43,245 bases of DNA, taken from assembly GCA_026708055.1 (NCBI GenBank), contig JAPOVS010000017.1, positions 1 to 43,245 of the forward strand, read 5' to 3'. The DNA comes from a bacterium. Lineage in GTDB: Bacteria > Actinomycetota > Acidimicrobiia > Acidimicrobiales > CATQHL01. Of this stretch, positions 18,769-27,159 are shown one piece after another. The notes beneath the pieces are model-generated. The model was not told where the DNA came from, made no database searches, and worked only from the letters and a program-made list of their open reading frames with translations. The position numbers were made by a program, and so were the translations under genes. How positions within the stretch are numbered: the stretch's first letter is position 1; the number at the start of each line of letters is the position of its first letter.

Positions 18769-20061
18769 GTGGCCAGCGACAGTACACAGCACGGCAATCC
18801 GTTCTCGCCCGGTTTCGGGAGGTCGCCAGCCGAACTAGTGGGGCGAGACGCCATCCTGGACGAACTGGGCTCGGAAATCGCAGCAGCTCCGAGCGGACAC
18901 CGGGTGTGCTCAATCCTGATGGGCGTCCGGGGCTCGGGAAAGACCTCGTTGCTGAACGCCGCCGAGGACATGGCCCATGAGGCGGGCTGGATGGTGCTCG
19001 CTCTGGACACCACCACGAGCGGACTACCCCGACGAATCGCCAGGGCGGTGGCCGCAACCGAGGAGACTCCCGCCGCCGGGTCCGCCGATCGGAGACCCAG
19101 GCGGCGGATCAACAGCCTGCGCCTGCCGCCGGGCATCGCTCTCGGATGGGAGTACGCCGCCGAGCAGACCGACGACGACCCTCGGTACTTGCTAAGCCGC
19201 CTGGCCGAGACTGCCGCGGAGCGAGGCGGAGGCCTGCTCGTGACCCTCGACGAGTTGCACTCGGGCGAGCGCGACGAGGTGCGACGGTTCGCCGCTGACT
19301 TTCAGCACACAGCCGAACGCGAGGGCCTGCCCATCGGGCTCCTCGGAGCCGCGCTCCCGGAGATCCAATACACCGTCCTAGAGGACAGGAAGCTGACATT
19401 CTTCCATCGGGCAACTCTGCTGCCGCTGCAACCTCTGACGGCCGAGCAGTCGTTCCTGTGCCTGCGGGCCACGGCGACAGGCGGCGGGGGCACCTTCGAC
19501 GCCGACGCCCTGTGCGCAGCGGCCGCCGCTGTCAACGGCTCGCCCTACCACCTGCAACTGCTTGGCCGCTCGGCCTGGGAAGCGGCCGGTGCCCCGAAGG
19601 CAACGATCGACCTCGCGGCGTGCCAGCTGGCGGTCGGCATGGCCGGCCAGGAGTTCCGTCGGAGCATCAGCGCACCGGCGTGGCACCAGCTGTCCGACAC
19701 CGAGCAGGACTACTTGCACACAGTCGCCCGCCTGCACCCGGCGGCCACACGCCGGGCGGTCGCCGGAGAAATCGACGCCGGGACCAAGTTGCTGGCACGC
19801 ATCGAGCGGCGGTTGACGATCTCGGGCTACCTCCGCATGACCGACGGGGGCACCCTGGAGCTCGCGGAACTGATGCAGCGAGACGACGTGCTCGACTTCG
19901 CCGAACACGAGTTGGGGTACCGGCGCCAGGAGGACGGGCCGAGAACCGCGGATGCCAAAGCGGTGCCGGCCGGGCAGGTGTGCGGCGAGTGGATGCCGGT
20001 GGCGAAGGCCCGCTGCGCCCTCGGACGCGGCCATAAAGGAGGCCATCGGGCGCGTCGCTGA
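18769..20061 (+). CDS. Standalone AAA/P-loop ATPase with Cys/His-rich tail
   Basis: This 430-aa protein has Walker A MGVRGSGKTS (about residues 51-60), Walker B LLVTLDELHS (about 157-165), and a helical plus winged-helix-like C-terminal half (LSDTEQDYLHTVARLHPAAT). This is the layout of Orc1/Cdc6- or MalT-like ATPases that act as molecular switches. The last 30 residues, CGEWMPVAKARCALGRGHK followed by GGH, form a small Cys/His cluster that may bind zinc. The start is a GTG preceded only by AGGT, a weak ribosome site. It is divergent from the SbcCD-like pair. I cannot name a specific function; an ATP-driven defence or replication-initiation switch are both possible. Confidence 0.75.
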   Translation: MASDSTQHGNPFSPGFGRSPAELVGRDAILDELGSEIAAAPSGHRVCSILMGVRGSGKTSLLNAAEDMAHEAGWMVLALDTTTSGLPRRIARAVAATEETPAAGSADRRPRRRINSLRLPPGIALGWEYAAEQTDDDPRYLLSRLAETAAERGGGLLVTLDELHSGERDEVRRFAADFQHTAEREGLPIGLLGAALPEIQYTVLEDRKLTFFHRATLLPLQPLTAEQSFLCLRATATGGGGTFDADALCAAAAAVNGSPYHLQLLGRSAWEAAGAPKATIDLAACQLAVGMAGQEFRRSISAPAWHQLSDTEQDYLHTVARLHPAATRRAVAGEIDAGTKLLARIERRLTISGYLRMTDGGTLELAELMQRDDVLDFAEHELGYRRQEDGPRTADAKAVPAGQVCGEWMPVAKARCALGRGHKGGHRARR

Positions 20062-20327
20062 CCTCTGCGGCGAGCGGCCCTGCCGGAGACGACGGAGAGG
20101 GGCGGTCGATGACTCGCGACGGTGGTCTTGCCCGATGCCCCGGCTCACGCAGCTGCCGGAGGCGGCGGAGACGGGCGGGCGAGGTCTGGCGGCTGGAGGG
20201 GTCGTCGCGGCCCGACGGCCTTGCCCTCCCGGCGGGACCCCGATACGGCTCAGGGCGCACGGTCGGCGCGCGACCGGACTCTCGACGCCCCTTGCCCTCC
20301 CGGCGGGTACCCGATACGGCTCAGGGG
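20062..20327. repeat. Gene-free interval with a 36-bp direct repeat
   Basis: Nearly identical 36-bp sequences lie at 20220-20255 and 20291-20326. Each begins CTTGCCCTCCCGGCGGG, continues with CCCGATACGGCTCAGGG, and differs at a dinucleotide in the middle (AC versus TA). The second copy abuts the end of the MaoC-like gene. I see no gene in the interval. Confidence 0.65.
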
Positions 20328-20798
20328 CTATTCGGGCAGCAGGACGGTGGCGGTGCCGGTGAGGACGGCCTCGGTGCCGTCGCGGGCCAGCCAGACGTCG
20401 CAGTCCACGAGCCGGCCGTCGGGGCTCGGGCGCACGCCGGTGACCTTGCCGCCTGCGACTAGGCGGTCCCCGGCGAAGACGTTGCCGCCGAACCGCACTT
20501 TCAGTCGCCGGAAGTTGGCCGGACCGCCGGCCCAGTCCGTAAGCATGTCGATCACGTAGCCCATGTTGTTGGGTCCCTGGTTGACCGGGCGGTCCCCCAG
20601 GCCCAGCCGGCGCACGTCGTCGGCGTCCCAGTGGATGGTGTTGGGGTCGCCCAGGAGCGCCGCCATGGTCTTCATCTTCTCGGCGCTGACCGACTCGATG
20701 ACCCGCCGGGGCAGCTCGTCGCCCGCCTGCACGGTGCAACCGGCTGCCGGTGGTGGCGAAGGGATCGCCCCTGCGTCCGTCCCGCTGCCGGCGCTCAC
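20328..20798 (-). CDS. MaoC-like hydratase/dehydratase, catalytic subunit type
   Basis: This 156-aa hot-dog-fold protein has the hydratase-2 motif: LLGDPNTIHWD, with catalytic Asp51 and His56. The hallmark of enoyl-CoA hydratase 2 and HadB-type dehydratases is this Asp-x4-His. The C-terminal strands (LKVRFGGNVFAGDRL, VTGVRP, VLTGTATVLLP) fit. The GTG start overlaps the stop of the upstream MaoC-like gene by 4 bp (GTGA), so the two proteins are probably made together as a heterodimer, as in HadAB or the mycobacterial ChsH1-ChsH2 steroid hydratase. It probably hydrates a 2-enoyl-CoA in the catabolic pathway encoded around it. Confidence 0.82.
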   Translation of the reverse strand: MSAGSGTDAGAIPSPPPAAGCTVQAGDELPRRVIESVSAEKMKTMAALLGDPNTIHWDADDVRRLGLGDRPVNQGPNNMGYVIDMLTDWAGGPANFRRLKVRFGGNVFAGDRLVAGGKVTGVRPSPDGRLVDCDVWLARDGTEAVLTGTATVLLPE

Positions 20799-21232
20799 AG
20801 TTCCCTCGGGAAGATGAACGAGTTCGTACACACGCCGGCCACCTCGCCGTCGGGCGCCACGACCTCCAAGCAGAACGTCAGCAGGTCGAACGTGCCGATG
20901 GCGCTGCCCTGCTTGCGCTTCACGTCGGTGATCTCGCCCCGCACTGCGTAGTTCACGCCGGTGCGCAGCGGCAGGCGCACCTCCATGTCGCACTCGCCGA
21001 ACATGGGACCCTCGTCCGCGCTGCTGTGGGCCAGCGCGAACAGCTCGCCGATGCTCAGACCCATGCCGCCCATGGCCGCGTAGTAGCAGAACATCGGGTG
21101 GGCCAGATCGTCGTCGCGCTGCGGCGAGCCGATCACGTCGTTCGTCAGCCAGTTGCGGTAGTGCTCGAGGTCGAACGAGCCGCCGGGCAACTCCGTCCCG
21201 ACGAGGTCCTGCATCTGCTCGAAGGGGACCAC
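20795..21232 (-). CDS. MaoC-like protein, structural (non-catalytic) partner
   Basis: This 145-aa protein looks like the FAS1_DH/MaoC N-terminal hot-dog domain (LVGTELPGGSFDLEHYRNWL, then LRTGVNYAVRGEITDVKRKQG and FDLLTFCLEVV). The Asp-x4-His motif of the catalytic partner is absent. It ends CTNSFIFPREL. I take the GTG at 21232 (MVPFEQMQDLVG), with GAGG some 10 nt upstream, over the internal ATG at 21214; this choice is not certain. Expected role: the structural or substrate-binding half of a heteromeric hydratase with the gene at 20328-20798. It follows the sugar-type ABC transporter genes after a 283-bp repeat-bearing gap. Confidence 0.75.
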   Translation of the reverse strand: MVPFEQMQDLVGTELPGGSFDLEHYRNWLTNDVIGSPQRDDDLAHPMFCYYAAMGGMGLSIGELFALAHSSADEGPMFGECDMEVRLPLRTGVNYAVRGEITDVKRKQGSAIGTFDLLTFCLEVVAPDGEVAGVCTNSFIFPREL

Positions 21233-21515
21233 CGCTACGGCCCTCGACCGAAGAACGCACGACCGAGGGAGGGGGCACCGGGGGCCGGCCGGCGGAGCGA
21301 TTTCGCCAGACGCTCCCGCCGACGGCCACCGCCGCCCCCGACCGGACAACGACGCCAGGACGGATTCCGTCCTGGGCCGGTCTGACGAAGCTCGACTGGA
21401 TTCCGGCCCCCGCCGGAATGACGAGACTCGGCTGGATACCAGCCCCAGATTGAGTCCGGAACAGGCTCTTCGCCGACATGACAGAGGGAGAGAATCACAA
21501 CTGGGAAGAGGCTGC
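21233..21515. repeat. Gene-free interval with two dispersed hairpin repeats
   Basis: From 21261 to 21350 lies a copy of the second palindromic repeat type: GAGGGAGGGGGC at its left end, a hairpin with arms GGCGGAGCG (21291-21299) and CGCTCCCGCC (21311-21320) around ATTTCGCCAGA, then GCCGCCCCCGACCGGACA. At 21400-21419 is an intact GGATTCCGGC-type hairpin: ATTCCGGC, four C, GCCGGAAT, followed by GACGAG. A degenerate second hairpin copy precedes it (21362-21390). The interval separates two genes on the same strand. Confidence 0.7.
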
Positions 21516-23105
21516 TCAGAGTTCGTCGCTGCCGGCGAGGGCGGCGTCGGGGCTGTGGCCGTAGCAGTGCTCCAGCAGCCGGGCCTCGGTGATCTCGTCC
21601 CCGACGGCCTCGCCCACGATCTCACCCTCGCGCATGGCAATGACCCGGTGGCAGACCCCCACCAGCTCGCCGAACTCCGAGGAGATGAACACGACCGCCT
21701 TGCCCTCGGCGGCCAGCTGCTCCATGAGGCCGTAGACCTCCTCCTTGGCGCCCACGTCGATGCCGTGGGTGGGCTCGTCGAAGATCAGCACCGAGGCGCC
21801 CGAGCGCAGCCAGCGGCCCAGCACCAGCTTCTGCTGATTCCCGCCCGACAGCCAGGCGGCCGGCGTGAGGTCCGAGGGGGTCTTGATGTCGAGGTCGCGC
21901 ACCGCCGCCAGGGAGGCCTCGCGCTCCTTGGGCCCCGACGGCATCGGCAGGCGCCGGGCCATGCGGAACCTGGCGAGGGTTCCCAGGGTGATGTTGCGGC
22001 GCACGTTGAAGTCCCTGATGAGTCCCTGGTTGCGCCGGTCCTCCGGCAGCAGCACGATGCCGGAGGCGATGGCGTCGGCGGGCTTGCGGATCGTGACCTC
22101 GGCGCCGTGCAGGCGGATTGTGCCGGCGCTGCGGTGATCGGCGCCGAAGACCGCCCGCATCAACTCGGTGCGCCCCGCGCCCATGAGCCCGGCCACACCC
22201 AGGATCTCCCCCTCGCGGATGCTGAACGACGCATCGCGGATGCGCCCTGGCACCTCCACGCCTTCGACTTCCAGCACCATCGGGGTGTCGGGCGGACCGC
22301 CGATGCCGTGGCTGCGGCGACGCTGCAGCGCCGTCTCGCTGGCGTCCTCGCCGGTGATCTCCTCAATGAGCGTGCGCGCCTCGAACGCCTCGGTGGGCCG
22401 GTCATCCACGACGGCGCCGTCGCGCATCACCACTACCCGGTCGGTGATCTCCAGGATCTCCTCGAGGCGGTGCGACACGTACACCACGGCCACGCCGGCT
22501 GCCGACAGGTCGCGGATCACGGCGAACAGATGGCTGGTCTCCTCGTCGGTGAGCGACCCTGTGGGCTCGTCCAGAACGACCAGGCGGGCCTGGGTCACCA
22601 GGGCGCGGGCGATCATCACCAGCCGCTGCTGCGCCACCGGCAGCGTGCGGATCGCCACTTCCGGGGCGATGCCGCCGCCGAGGCGGGCCAGCACGTCGCG
22701 GGACTGCCGGCGCAGCTTGGCGAAGTCCACCAGCACCCCGGCCCGGCGGGGGTATCCGAGCCCCAGTTCCACGTTCTCAGCCACCGACAACTCGGGGACC
22801 ACCGAGAGTTCCTGGTGGACGAAGGACAGCCCCAGCAACGTGGCGTCGTGCGGGTTGTGGATCTCGATCTCCTCGCCGTCGAGCAGGATCTGCCCCTCGT
22901 CGGGGGCGGTGGCACCGGCCAGGATCTTGATGACCGTGCTCTTGCCGGCGCCGTTCTTGCCGACCAGGCCGACAACTTCTCCTAACCGGATGGCGAGGGA
23001 GACACGATCGGCGGCGCGCACGCCCGGATAATCCTTGACCAGTCCCCTGACCTCGAGGAAGACCTCGCCGGTCGTCGTGACGGGGGCGGTGGCAGTGGCA
23101 TTCAT
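21516..23105 (-). CDS. Sugar-type ABC importer ATPase with two nucleotide-binding domains (RbsA/MglA-like)
   Basis: This 529-aa protein has two fused ABC domains. Domain 1: Walker A GLVGKNGAGKST (about residues 47-57), Walker B ARLVVLDEPTGSL, and a diverged signature LPVAQQRLVMIARAL. Domain 2: a degenerate P-loop AGLMGAGRTELM and signature LSGGNQQKLVLGRWL, then Walker B VLIFDEPTHGIDVG. This asymmetric pair is the standard of the CUT2 family that imports ribose, galactose, xylose, AI-2 and similar compounds. It is 15 bp downstream of the permease gene. The substrate is not evident; the catabolic neighbours suggest something other than a common sugar. Confidence 0.93.
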   Translation of the reverse strand: MNATATAPVTTTGEVFLEVRGLVKDYPGVRAADRVSLAIRLGEVVGLVGKNGAGKSTVIKILAGATAPDEGQILLDGEEIEIHNPHDATLLGLSFVHQELSVVPELSVAENVELGLGYPRRAGVLVDFAKLRRQSRDVLARLGGGIAPEVAIRTLPVAQQRLVMIARALVTQARLVVLDEPTGSLTDEETSHLFAVIRDLSAAGVAVVYVSHRLEEILEITDRVVVMRDGAVVDDRPTEAFEARTLIEEITGEDASETALQRRRSHGIGGPPDTPMVLEVEGVEVPGRIRDASFSIREGEILGVAGLMGAGRTELMRAVFGADHRSAGTIRLHGAEVTIRKPADAIASGIVLLPEDRRNQGLIRDFNVRRNITLGTLARFRMARRLPMPSGPKEREASLAAVRDLDIKTPSDLTPAAWLSGGNQQKLVLGRWLRSGASVLIFDEPTHGIDVGAKEEVYGLMEQLAAEGKAVVFISSEFGELVGVCHRVIAMREGEIVGEAVGDEITEARLLEHCYGHSPDAALAGSDEL

Positions 23106-23120
23106 GTCGCCGGCCTCCGG

Positions 23121-24173
23121 TTACTTGCGCCGGAGCATCGTCTGGCTGACCAGCACGCCGAAGACCAGAATCACACCCTTGGCGATGTTGACCCAGGCGT
23201 TGGAGATCTGCAACAACAGCAGACCGGTCTCGATGACACGCAGGAACAGCGCTCCCACGATCGTCCCGGGGATGCTGAACTGCCCCGGACGGAACACGGC
23301 CGCGCCCACGAACACCGCCGCGTAAGCGTCGAGCAGGAAGGCATCACCCAGGTTCAGCCGGATACCCGAGTTGCCGGCGGTGAGCAGCAGCCCCACCAGG
23401 GAGGCCAGCAGGGCCACAATCACGAATCCCTGCGCCCTGATGCGAGCCACGGGAATGCCCGCGAGGCGGGCGGCCTCGGGGTTGCCGCCGATGGCGTACA
23501 TGTAGCGGCCGATCTCCGTCCGGTCCATGACGATCCACGCAACCGCCACGATGGCGAAGGCGATGTAGACCGGACGACCCAGATTCCAGAACTCCTTGTT
23601 GCGGGCCAGGTCGACGAAGAAGGGCTGATCCCCGACCGGGATGTTGATGGAGCGATTGCTCGTCCAGAGTTGCTCGATGCCCTTGAGCCCTATGTATCCG
23701 GCCAGGGTGATCACGAACGATGAGGCCCCGAGGTAGGAGATGACATAGCCGTTGAACACGCCGACGGCCGCACCCACCCCGAGCGCAGCCAGGATCGCGA
23801 CCCACACGGGCTGTTCGAAGTTGACCATGAGGGCCACGGCGGTTGCCCCGGCGAGACCCACCATGCTGCCGAATGACAGGTCGAAGTCGCCCATCGCCAG
23901 CACGAACGTGAGGGCCGTCGCCAGTAGCAGCAGCGGCACGAACGACGAGGACAGGAACAGCACGTCCTGCACATGGCTCTGGGTAAGGAAGTTCTCCGGT
24001 CTGAGACCCTTGAAGATCAGGACCACGGCCCCGAAGACCACCAGCAGGCCGTAGCGGGCCAAGAAGTCCCGCAGGTTGACCCGGCTCGAGCGACTGTCGG
24101 TTGTGGGGATCGCCTCGCTCGCAGGAGCGTTCGAGCGGGCCCCGTCGCTTCCCGTGCCTGTGTCGTCGCTCAC
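23121..24173 (-). CDS. ABC transporter permease, RbsC-like (CUT2)
   Basis: This 350-aa protein is mostly hydrophobic, with roughly nine to ten membrane segments after a polar 30-residue N-terminus. The family motifs are present: MGDFDLSFGSMVGLAGA near residue 110 and GGNPEAARLAGIPVARIRAQGFV near 230, the loop that docks on the ATPase, followed by a C-terminal GTIVGALFLRVIETGLLLL. It sits between the lipoprotein and ATPase genes on the same strand. The GTG start has GGAGACG about 6 nt upstream. The 152-bp gap before it holds a stable hairpin that may set the ratio of binding protein to membrane subunits. Confidence 0.92.
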   Translation of the reverse strand: MSDDTGTGSDGARSNAPASEAIPTTDSRSSRVNLRDFLARYGLLVVFGAVVLIFKGLRPENFLTQSHVQDVLFLSSSFVPLLLLATALTFVLAMGDFDLSFGSMVGLAGATAVALMVNFEQPVWVAILAALGVGAAVGVFNGYVISYLGASSFVITLAGYIGLKGIEQLWTSNRSINIPVGDQPFFVDLARNKEFWNLGRPVYIAFAIVAVAWIVMDRTEIGRYMYAIGGNPEAARLAGIPVARIRAQGFVIVALLASLVGLLLTAGNSGIRLNLGDAFLLDAYAAVFVGAAVFRPGQFSIPGTIVGALFLRVIETGLLLLQISNAWVNIAKGVILVFGVLVSQTMLRRK

Positions 24174-24238
24174 GTGCGTCTCCTGAGTCGATCGGCCTCT
24201 GCAACCTAGTCGCGGAGCACTAGGTGCCTCACAACGGC

Positions 24239-24274
24239 GGAGGGGGACGCAGCCAAGCGACCGCGTCCCCCTCC
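24239..24274 (-). promoter_or_regulatory. 12-bp perfect hairpin between binding-protein and permease genes
   Basis: GGAGGGGGACGC (24239-24250) is perfectly complementary to GCGTCCCCCTCC (24263-24274) with a 12-nt loop. In the minus-strand transcript it lies after the binding-protein stop and before the permease start. No U-tract follows, so it fits an mRNA-stabilising or partial-termination hairpin better than a full terminator. A smaller CCTAGT/ACTAGG hairpin (24205-24224) follows. Confidence 0.7.
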
Positions 24275-24325
24275 TGCTTGTGTCTTGTGCCCGTCACGGA
24301 TTCCCGTCACGGGGTTCGGCCGCTG

Positions 24326-25912
24326 TTAGCCGATGTTGCTGTACGCCGCTGCCCAGCGAGCCTCGAAGAAGTCCACATAGTCTGCCCAGCGCGGATCCGT
24401 GGGCGTGGGATACGGGCCGCGGCCCGGGTCACACTCGTCGCCCACGTCCTCGGGCGTCACGATGAACGGGATCGAGAACTGCCAGGCGTTGCCGTCGGCG
24501 TCCTCGTAGTAGGGACGCAACTCGTCGGTGAACTGGACGCCCTTGGCGTAGTACGAGGCGATCTGGTCCATGGCCACGTAGCTGCCCCACTCCAGGTTCT
24601 CCTCCGAGGAGGCGTCCACGCCGCCTGCAAGCATCTGCTGCTGCGTGGTGCAGTTGGCGTAGAACGTCAGCACCATCGGGCGGTCAGGGGGCGACACCCC
24701 GGCGAACCTCTCGGTGATCACCGGGCCGACACCCACCGCGGCCAGGTCGAACGTCAGCCAGAAGGCCAGCGAGTCCGGCGCCTGCAGCAGCCAGTTGGCC
24801 GCCAGATCGGCGGCGGTGCCGATCACGTCGGCGAAGTCGACCATCTCCACAGCGCCGATGGTGACGCCGGTGCCCTCGACGGCGGCACGGAGCTGATCCT
24901 CACGGTCGGATCCCCACTTGGCGAAACCGGCGCTGGAGATCTGGACCGGGCCGTCCTTGCCGCGGTTCTCCATCATCCACTCGGCCAGCACGCGGCCCAA
25001 CTCGGAGTCGTTGGGGTTGAAGGACGCCGCGTACAGGTGGTAGAAGCTCTGGGTTCCGCCGGTGTTCACGAAGGGGATGCCCGCTTCGCGTGCCTGGGCG
25101 AGACCCTCGACGATCACCTCAACGGTCGTGCCGTCGGTGACGATGGCGTCCACGCCGGAACTGATGAAGCCCGCCAGGCAGGTCTGCATCTGGTCGGGTA
25201 CGCCCTCGGCGTCGCAGTATTCCCAGTCCCAGCCCAGGTAGTCCACGGCGTCCTTGGCGGTGAACTCGAGACGCTGCGCGGCCTCCGAGGCGCCGAGCAC
25301 CTGCAGGTAACCGATCGTGAGCTGCGGCAGCTCGGTGGCCGGGCCGGTCGGCCAGGCGATGGCGGTGCCCATCGAAGCCTCCGGAGGCGTCCAGCCCTCG
25401 GGCTTGTCCACCAGCGCGGGCGGCGCCATGTCGTCCATGGGCTCCTCGTCGTCCATGGGCTCCTCGGCCGGCGGCGGCGGGGGTGGCGGCTCCGGTGCGG
25501 TGGCTGCGGCCTCTGCCTCGGCCTGCGCCGCGGCGGCGGCCTCGCGGGCCGCATCGGCCTCGGCCTGCGCCGATGCCGCCTCGTCACGGGCGGCTGCCGC
25601 GGCGTCCTGCGCCTCGGCCAGCGCCGCCTCGGCGGCGGCCACTGCGTCCTGGTTGCCCTCGGCGGTGGCCTGGGCCAGCTCCGCGGCCGCCTGTGCGGCC
25701 TCGGCTGCCCTCAGCGCCGCCTCGGCCGCGGCGCCGGCGGCCGACGCGTCGGCGAGTGCGGAATCCGCCTCGCTGTTGGCGGCGGTCGCCTCAGCCAGGG
25801 CGGCGTCGGCGGTGTCGGCGGCACCGTCATCGCTGGCACAGGCCGCCGCCAGCAGCGACAGAGCCAAGCCGAGCGACAACAGTCGCCAGAGCGTTCGTTT
25901 GCGGTTGGGCAT
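24326..25912 (-). CDS. Substrate-binding lipoprotein of sugar-type ABC importer with Ala-rich stalk
   Basis: This 528-aa protein is the extracellular solute receptor of the importer encoded downstream. A signal peptide (RKRTLWRLLSLGLALSLLAAAC) gives a lipobox Cys at 25. Residues about 31-139 are an almost unbroken Ala-rich helix with Glu/Gln/Asp heptads, predicted as a coiled coil, followed by a Pro run and acidic PMDDEEPMDD linker (140-165). The periplasmic-binding-protein fold (LPQLTIGYLQVLGASE, SSGVDAIVTDGTTVEV, PFVNTGGTQ) fills the rest. A stalk of this length between lipid anchor and receptor is unusual. ATG 25912 has GGAGGGGAG just upstream. Confidence 0.9.
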   Translation of the reverse strand: MPNRKRTLWRLLSLGLALSLLAAACASDDGAADTADAALAEATAANSEADSALADASAAGAAAEAALRAAEAAQAAAELAQATAEGNQDAVAAAEAALAEAQDAAAAARDEAASAQAEADAAREAAAAAQAEAEAAATAPEPPPPPPPAEEPMDDEEPMDDMAPPALVDKPEGWTPPEASMGTAIAWPTGPATELPQLTIGYLQVLGASEAAQRLEFTAKDAVDYLGWDWEYCDAEGVPDQMQTCLAGFISSGVDAIVTDGTTVEVIVEGLAQAREAGIPFVNTGGTQSFYHLYAASFNPNDSELGRVLAEWMMENRGKDGPVQISSAGFAKWGSDREDQLRAAVEGTGVTIGAVEMVDFADVIGTAADLAANWLLQAPDSLAFWLTFDLAAVGVGPVITERFAGVSPPDRPMVLTFYANCTTQQQMLAGGVDASSEENLEWGSYVAMDQIASYYAKGVQFTDELRPYYEDADGNAWQFSIPFIVTPEDVGDECDPGRGPYPTPTDPRWADYVDFFEARWAAAYSNIG

Positions 25913-25957
25913 CTCTCCCCTCCTTCGCCCGGATGGGCGATCTTTTCCCTGGATATC

Positions 25958-25981
25958 AAACGAGAGTTTGGTCGCGACAAA
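25958..25981 (-). promoter_or_regulatory. Candidate operator and promoter upstream of the ABC importer operon
   Basis: TTTGGTCGCGACAAA at 25967-25981 is a near-perfect palindrome centred on TCGCGA; AAAC-GAGA-GTTT (25958-25969) overlaps it. CG-centred palindromes of this kind are used by LacI-family sugar regulators. In the minus-strand reading TTGTCG (25980-25975) could be a -35 with TGATAT about 16 nt further. The spot is 46 bp before the lipoprotein start and is AT-rich compared with its surroundings. Confidence 0.35.
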
Positions 25982-26035
25982 CTAGCAGCGCAAACGCGGT
26001 GTTCAACCTGCGTTCACCTCCCGTCGCCGGCGGCG

Positions 26036-27118
26036 CTACCAGCGGCAGGCCTCGGGAATCGCCGGGTGCTCGATCGCCGGGTACTTCTTGTGCAGCGGCT
26101 GCACCACCTCCTCGCCGAAGCGCAGGATCTGCTCGGCGGCGGCCTCGAAGCCGGGGCCGGTCACCATGCGGAAGCGCATCGTGAAGTACTGCACGCCGTA
26201 GGTCTCGTGATAGTGCTCGAGGCGCTCCCGGCACTGGGCGGGCGTGCCGACGACGATGTGCTCGCGGGCGCTCTCGGCGGTGATCTTCTCGGGGCTGTCG
26301 AAAGCCGGGTGGTGCGCCAGGATCCCCTGGGCGCAGTAGAACCGCATCTCCGAGACGTAGTGCGTGCCGAACTCCGCCGCCGCCTGCTCGAAGCTGTCGG
26401 CCACCCAGCCGTTGCGCATGAGCACCACGAACGGCTCCTTGCCCAGCGACTCGGCGCGGGCCCGGTAGGCACCCACCTGCGACTCCCAGACCTCGGCGAG
26501 GATCGGGAAGTCGTCGCACGTCCAGCTCTCGGCGTAGGTCGCGCATCGCTCGATCGAGGGTGGGAACTGCCCCCCGCCCCAGAACGGGAAGCGCGGCTGC
26601 TGGTAGCACTGCGGCGACAGCAGGCCGTCGCGCACCGAGTAGAAGTCGCCGTCGACACTGAAGCGCTCCCCCTTCGACAGCAGGGCCTGCTCGATGATGC
26701 GCACGCTCTCGAGGTAGCGCCCCAGCATGCGCTCACGCGGCACCCCGAACTGGTCCCAGTACCCCTCGTGGAACCCCCGGCCCCAGGTCATGAAGAGCCG
26801 CCCCCGGGACAGGTTGTCGATGATGGCGCACTGCTCGGCCACGTGCATCGGGTGATAGAGGGTGTTGACCAGGCAGTAGGCGCCGATGCCCACGCGGCGG
26901 GTCTCCCGCGCCAGGATCATGAGCAGGTTCAGCGGCGAGCCGAAGTACGACTCGGTACGGCCGTGGCGGTCGGGCACCTGGATCGAGTGGAAGCCGGCGC
27001 GCTCGGCCAGCACGCACTCCTCCACCAGCGCGTGCAGAGTTTCGGCGGCGTTGCGCCGGTCGGGGACGGGCTGGTCGTAGCCGCCCGCGTTGGTGTCCAC
27101 GAGATAGCCGATGCGCAT
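26036..27118 (-). CDS. LLM class flavin-dependent oxidoreductase
   Basis: This 360-aa luciferase-like (F420- or FMN-dependent) protein starts MRIGYLVDTNAGGYDQ and carries HALVEECVLAERAGFHSIQVPDRHG-type barrel segments, IGAYCLVNTLYHPMHVAEQC, and LSRGRLFMTWGRGFHEGYWDQFGV. The family catalyses monooxygenation or hydride transfer on diverse substrates; actinobacterial members often use F420. The cofactor cannot be settled by eye. It is upstream of the ABC importer on the same strand and downstream of the acyl-CoA ligase, so it probably serves the same catabolic route. Confidence 0.87.
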   Translation of the reverse strand: MRIGYLVDTNAGGYDQPVPDRRNAAETLHALVEECVLAERAGFHSIQVPDRHGRTESYFGSPLNLLMILARETRRVGIGAYCLVNTLYHPMHVAEQCAIIDNLSRGRLFMTWGRGFHEGYWDQFGVPRERMLGRYLESVRIIEQALLSKGERFSVDGDFYSVRDGLLSPQCYQQPRFPFWGGGQFPPSIERCATYAESWTCDDFPILAEVWESQVGAYRARAESLGKEPFVVLMRNGWVADSFEQAAAEFGTHYVSEMRFYCAQGILAHHPAFDSPEKITAESAREHIVVGTPAQCRERLEHYHETYGVQYFTMRFRMVTGPGFEAAAEQILRFGEEVVQPLHKKYPAIEHPAIPEACRW

Positions 27119-27159
27119 GGGTGACTCCAGCCAGTCGTACTTGAGTTTCTTCGTCTCCG

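Noticed and set aside
24224-27124. 966-codon plus-strand open frame across the binding-protein and LLM genes
   Set aside because: The two minus-strand genes have clear families, motifs and starts; the plus-strand frame is low-complexity and spans their intergenic gap.
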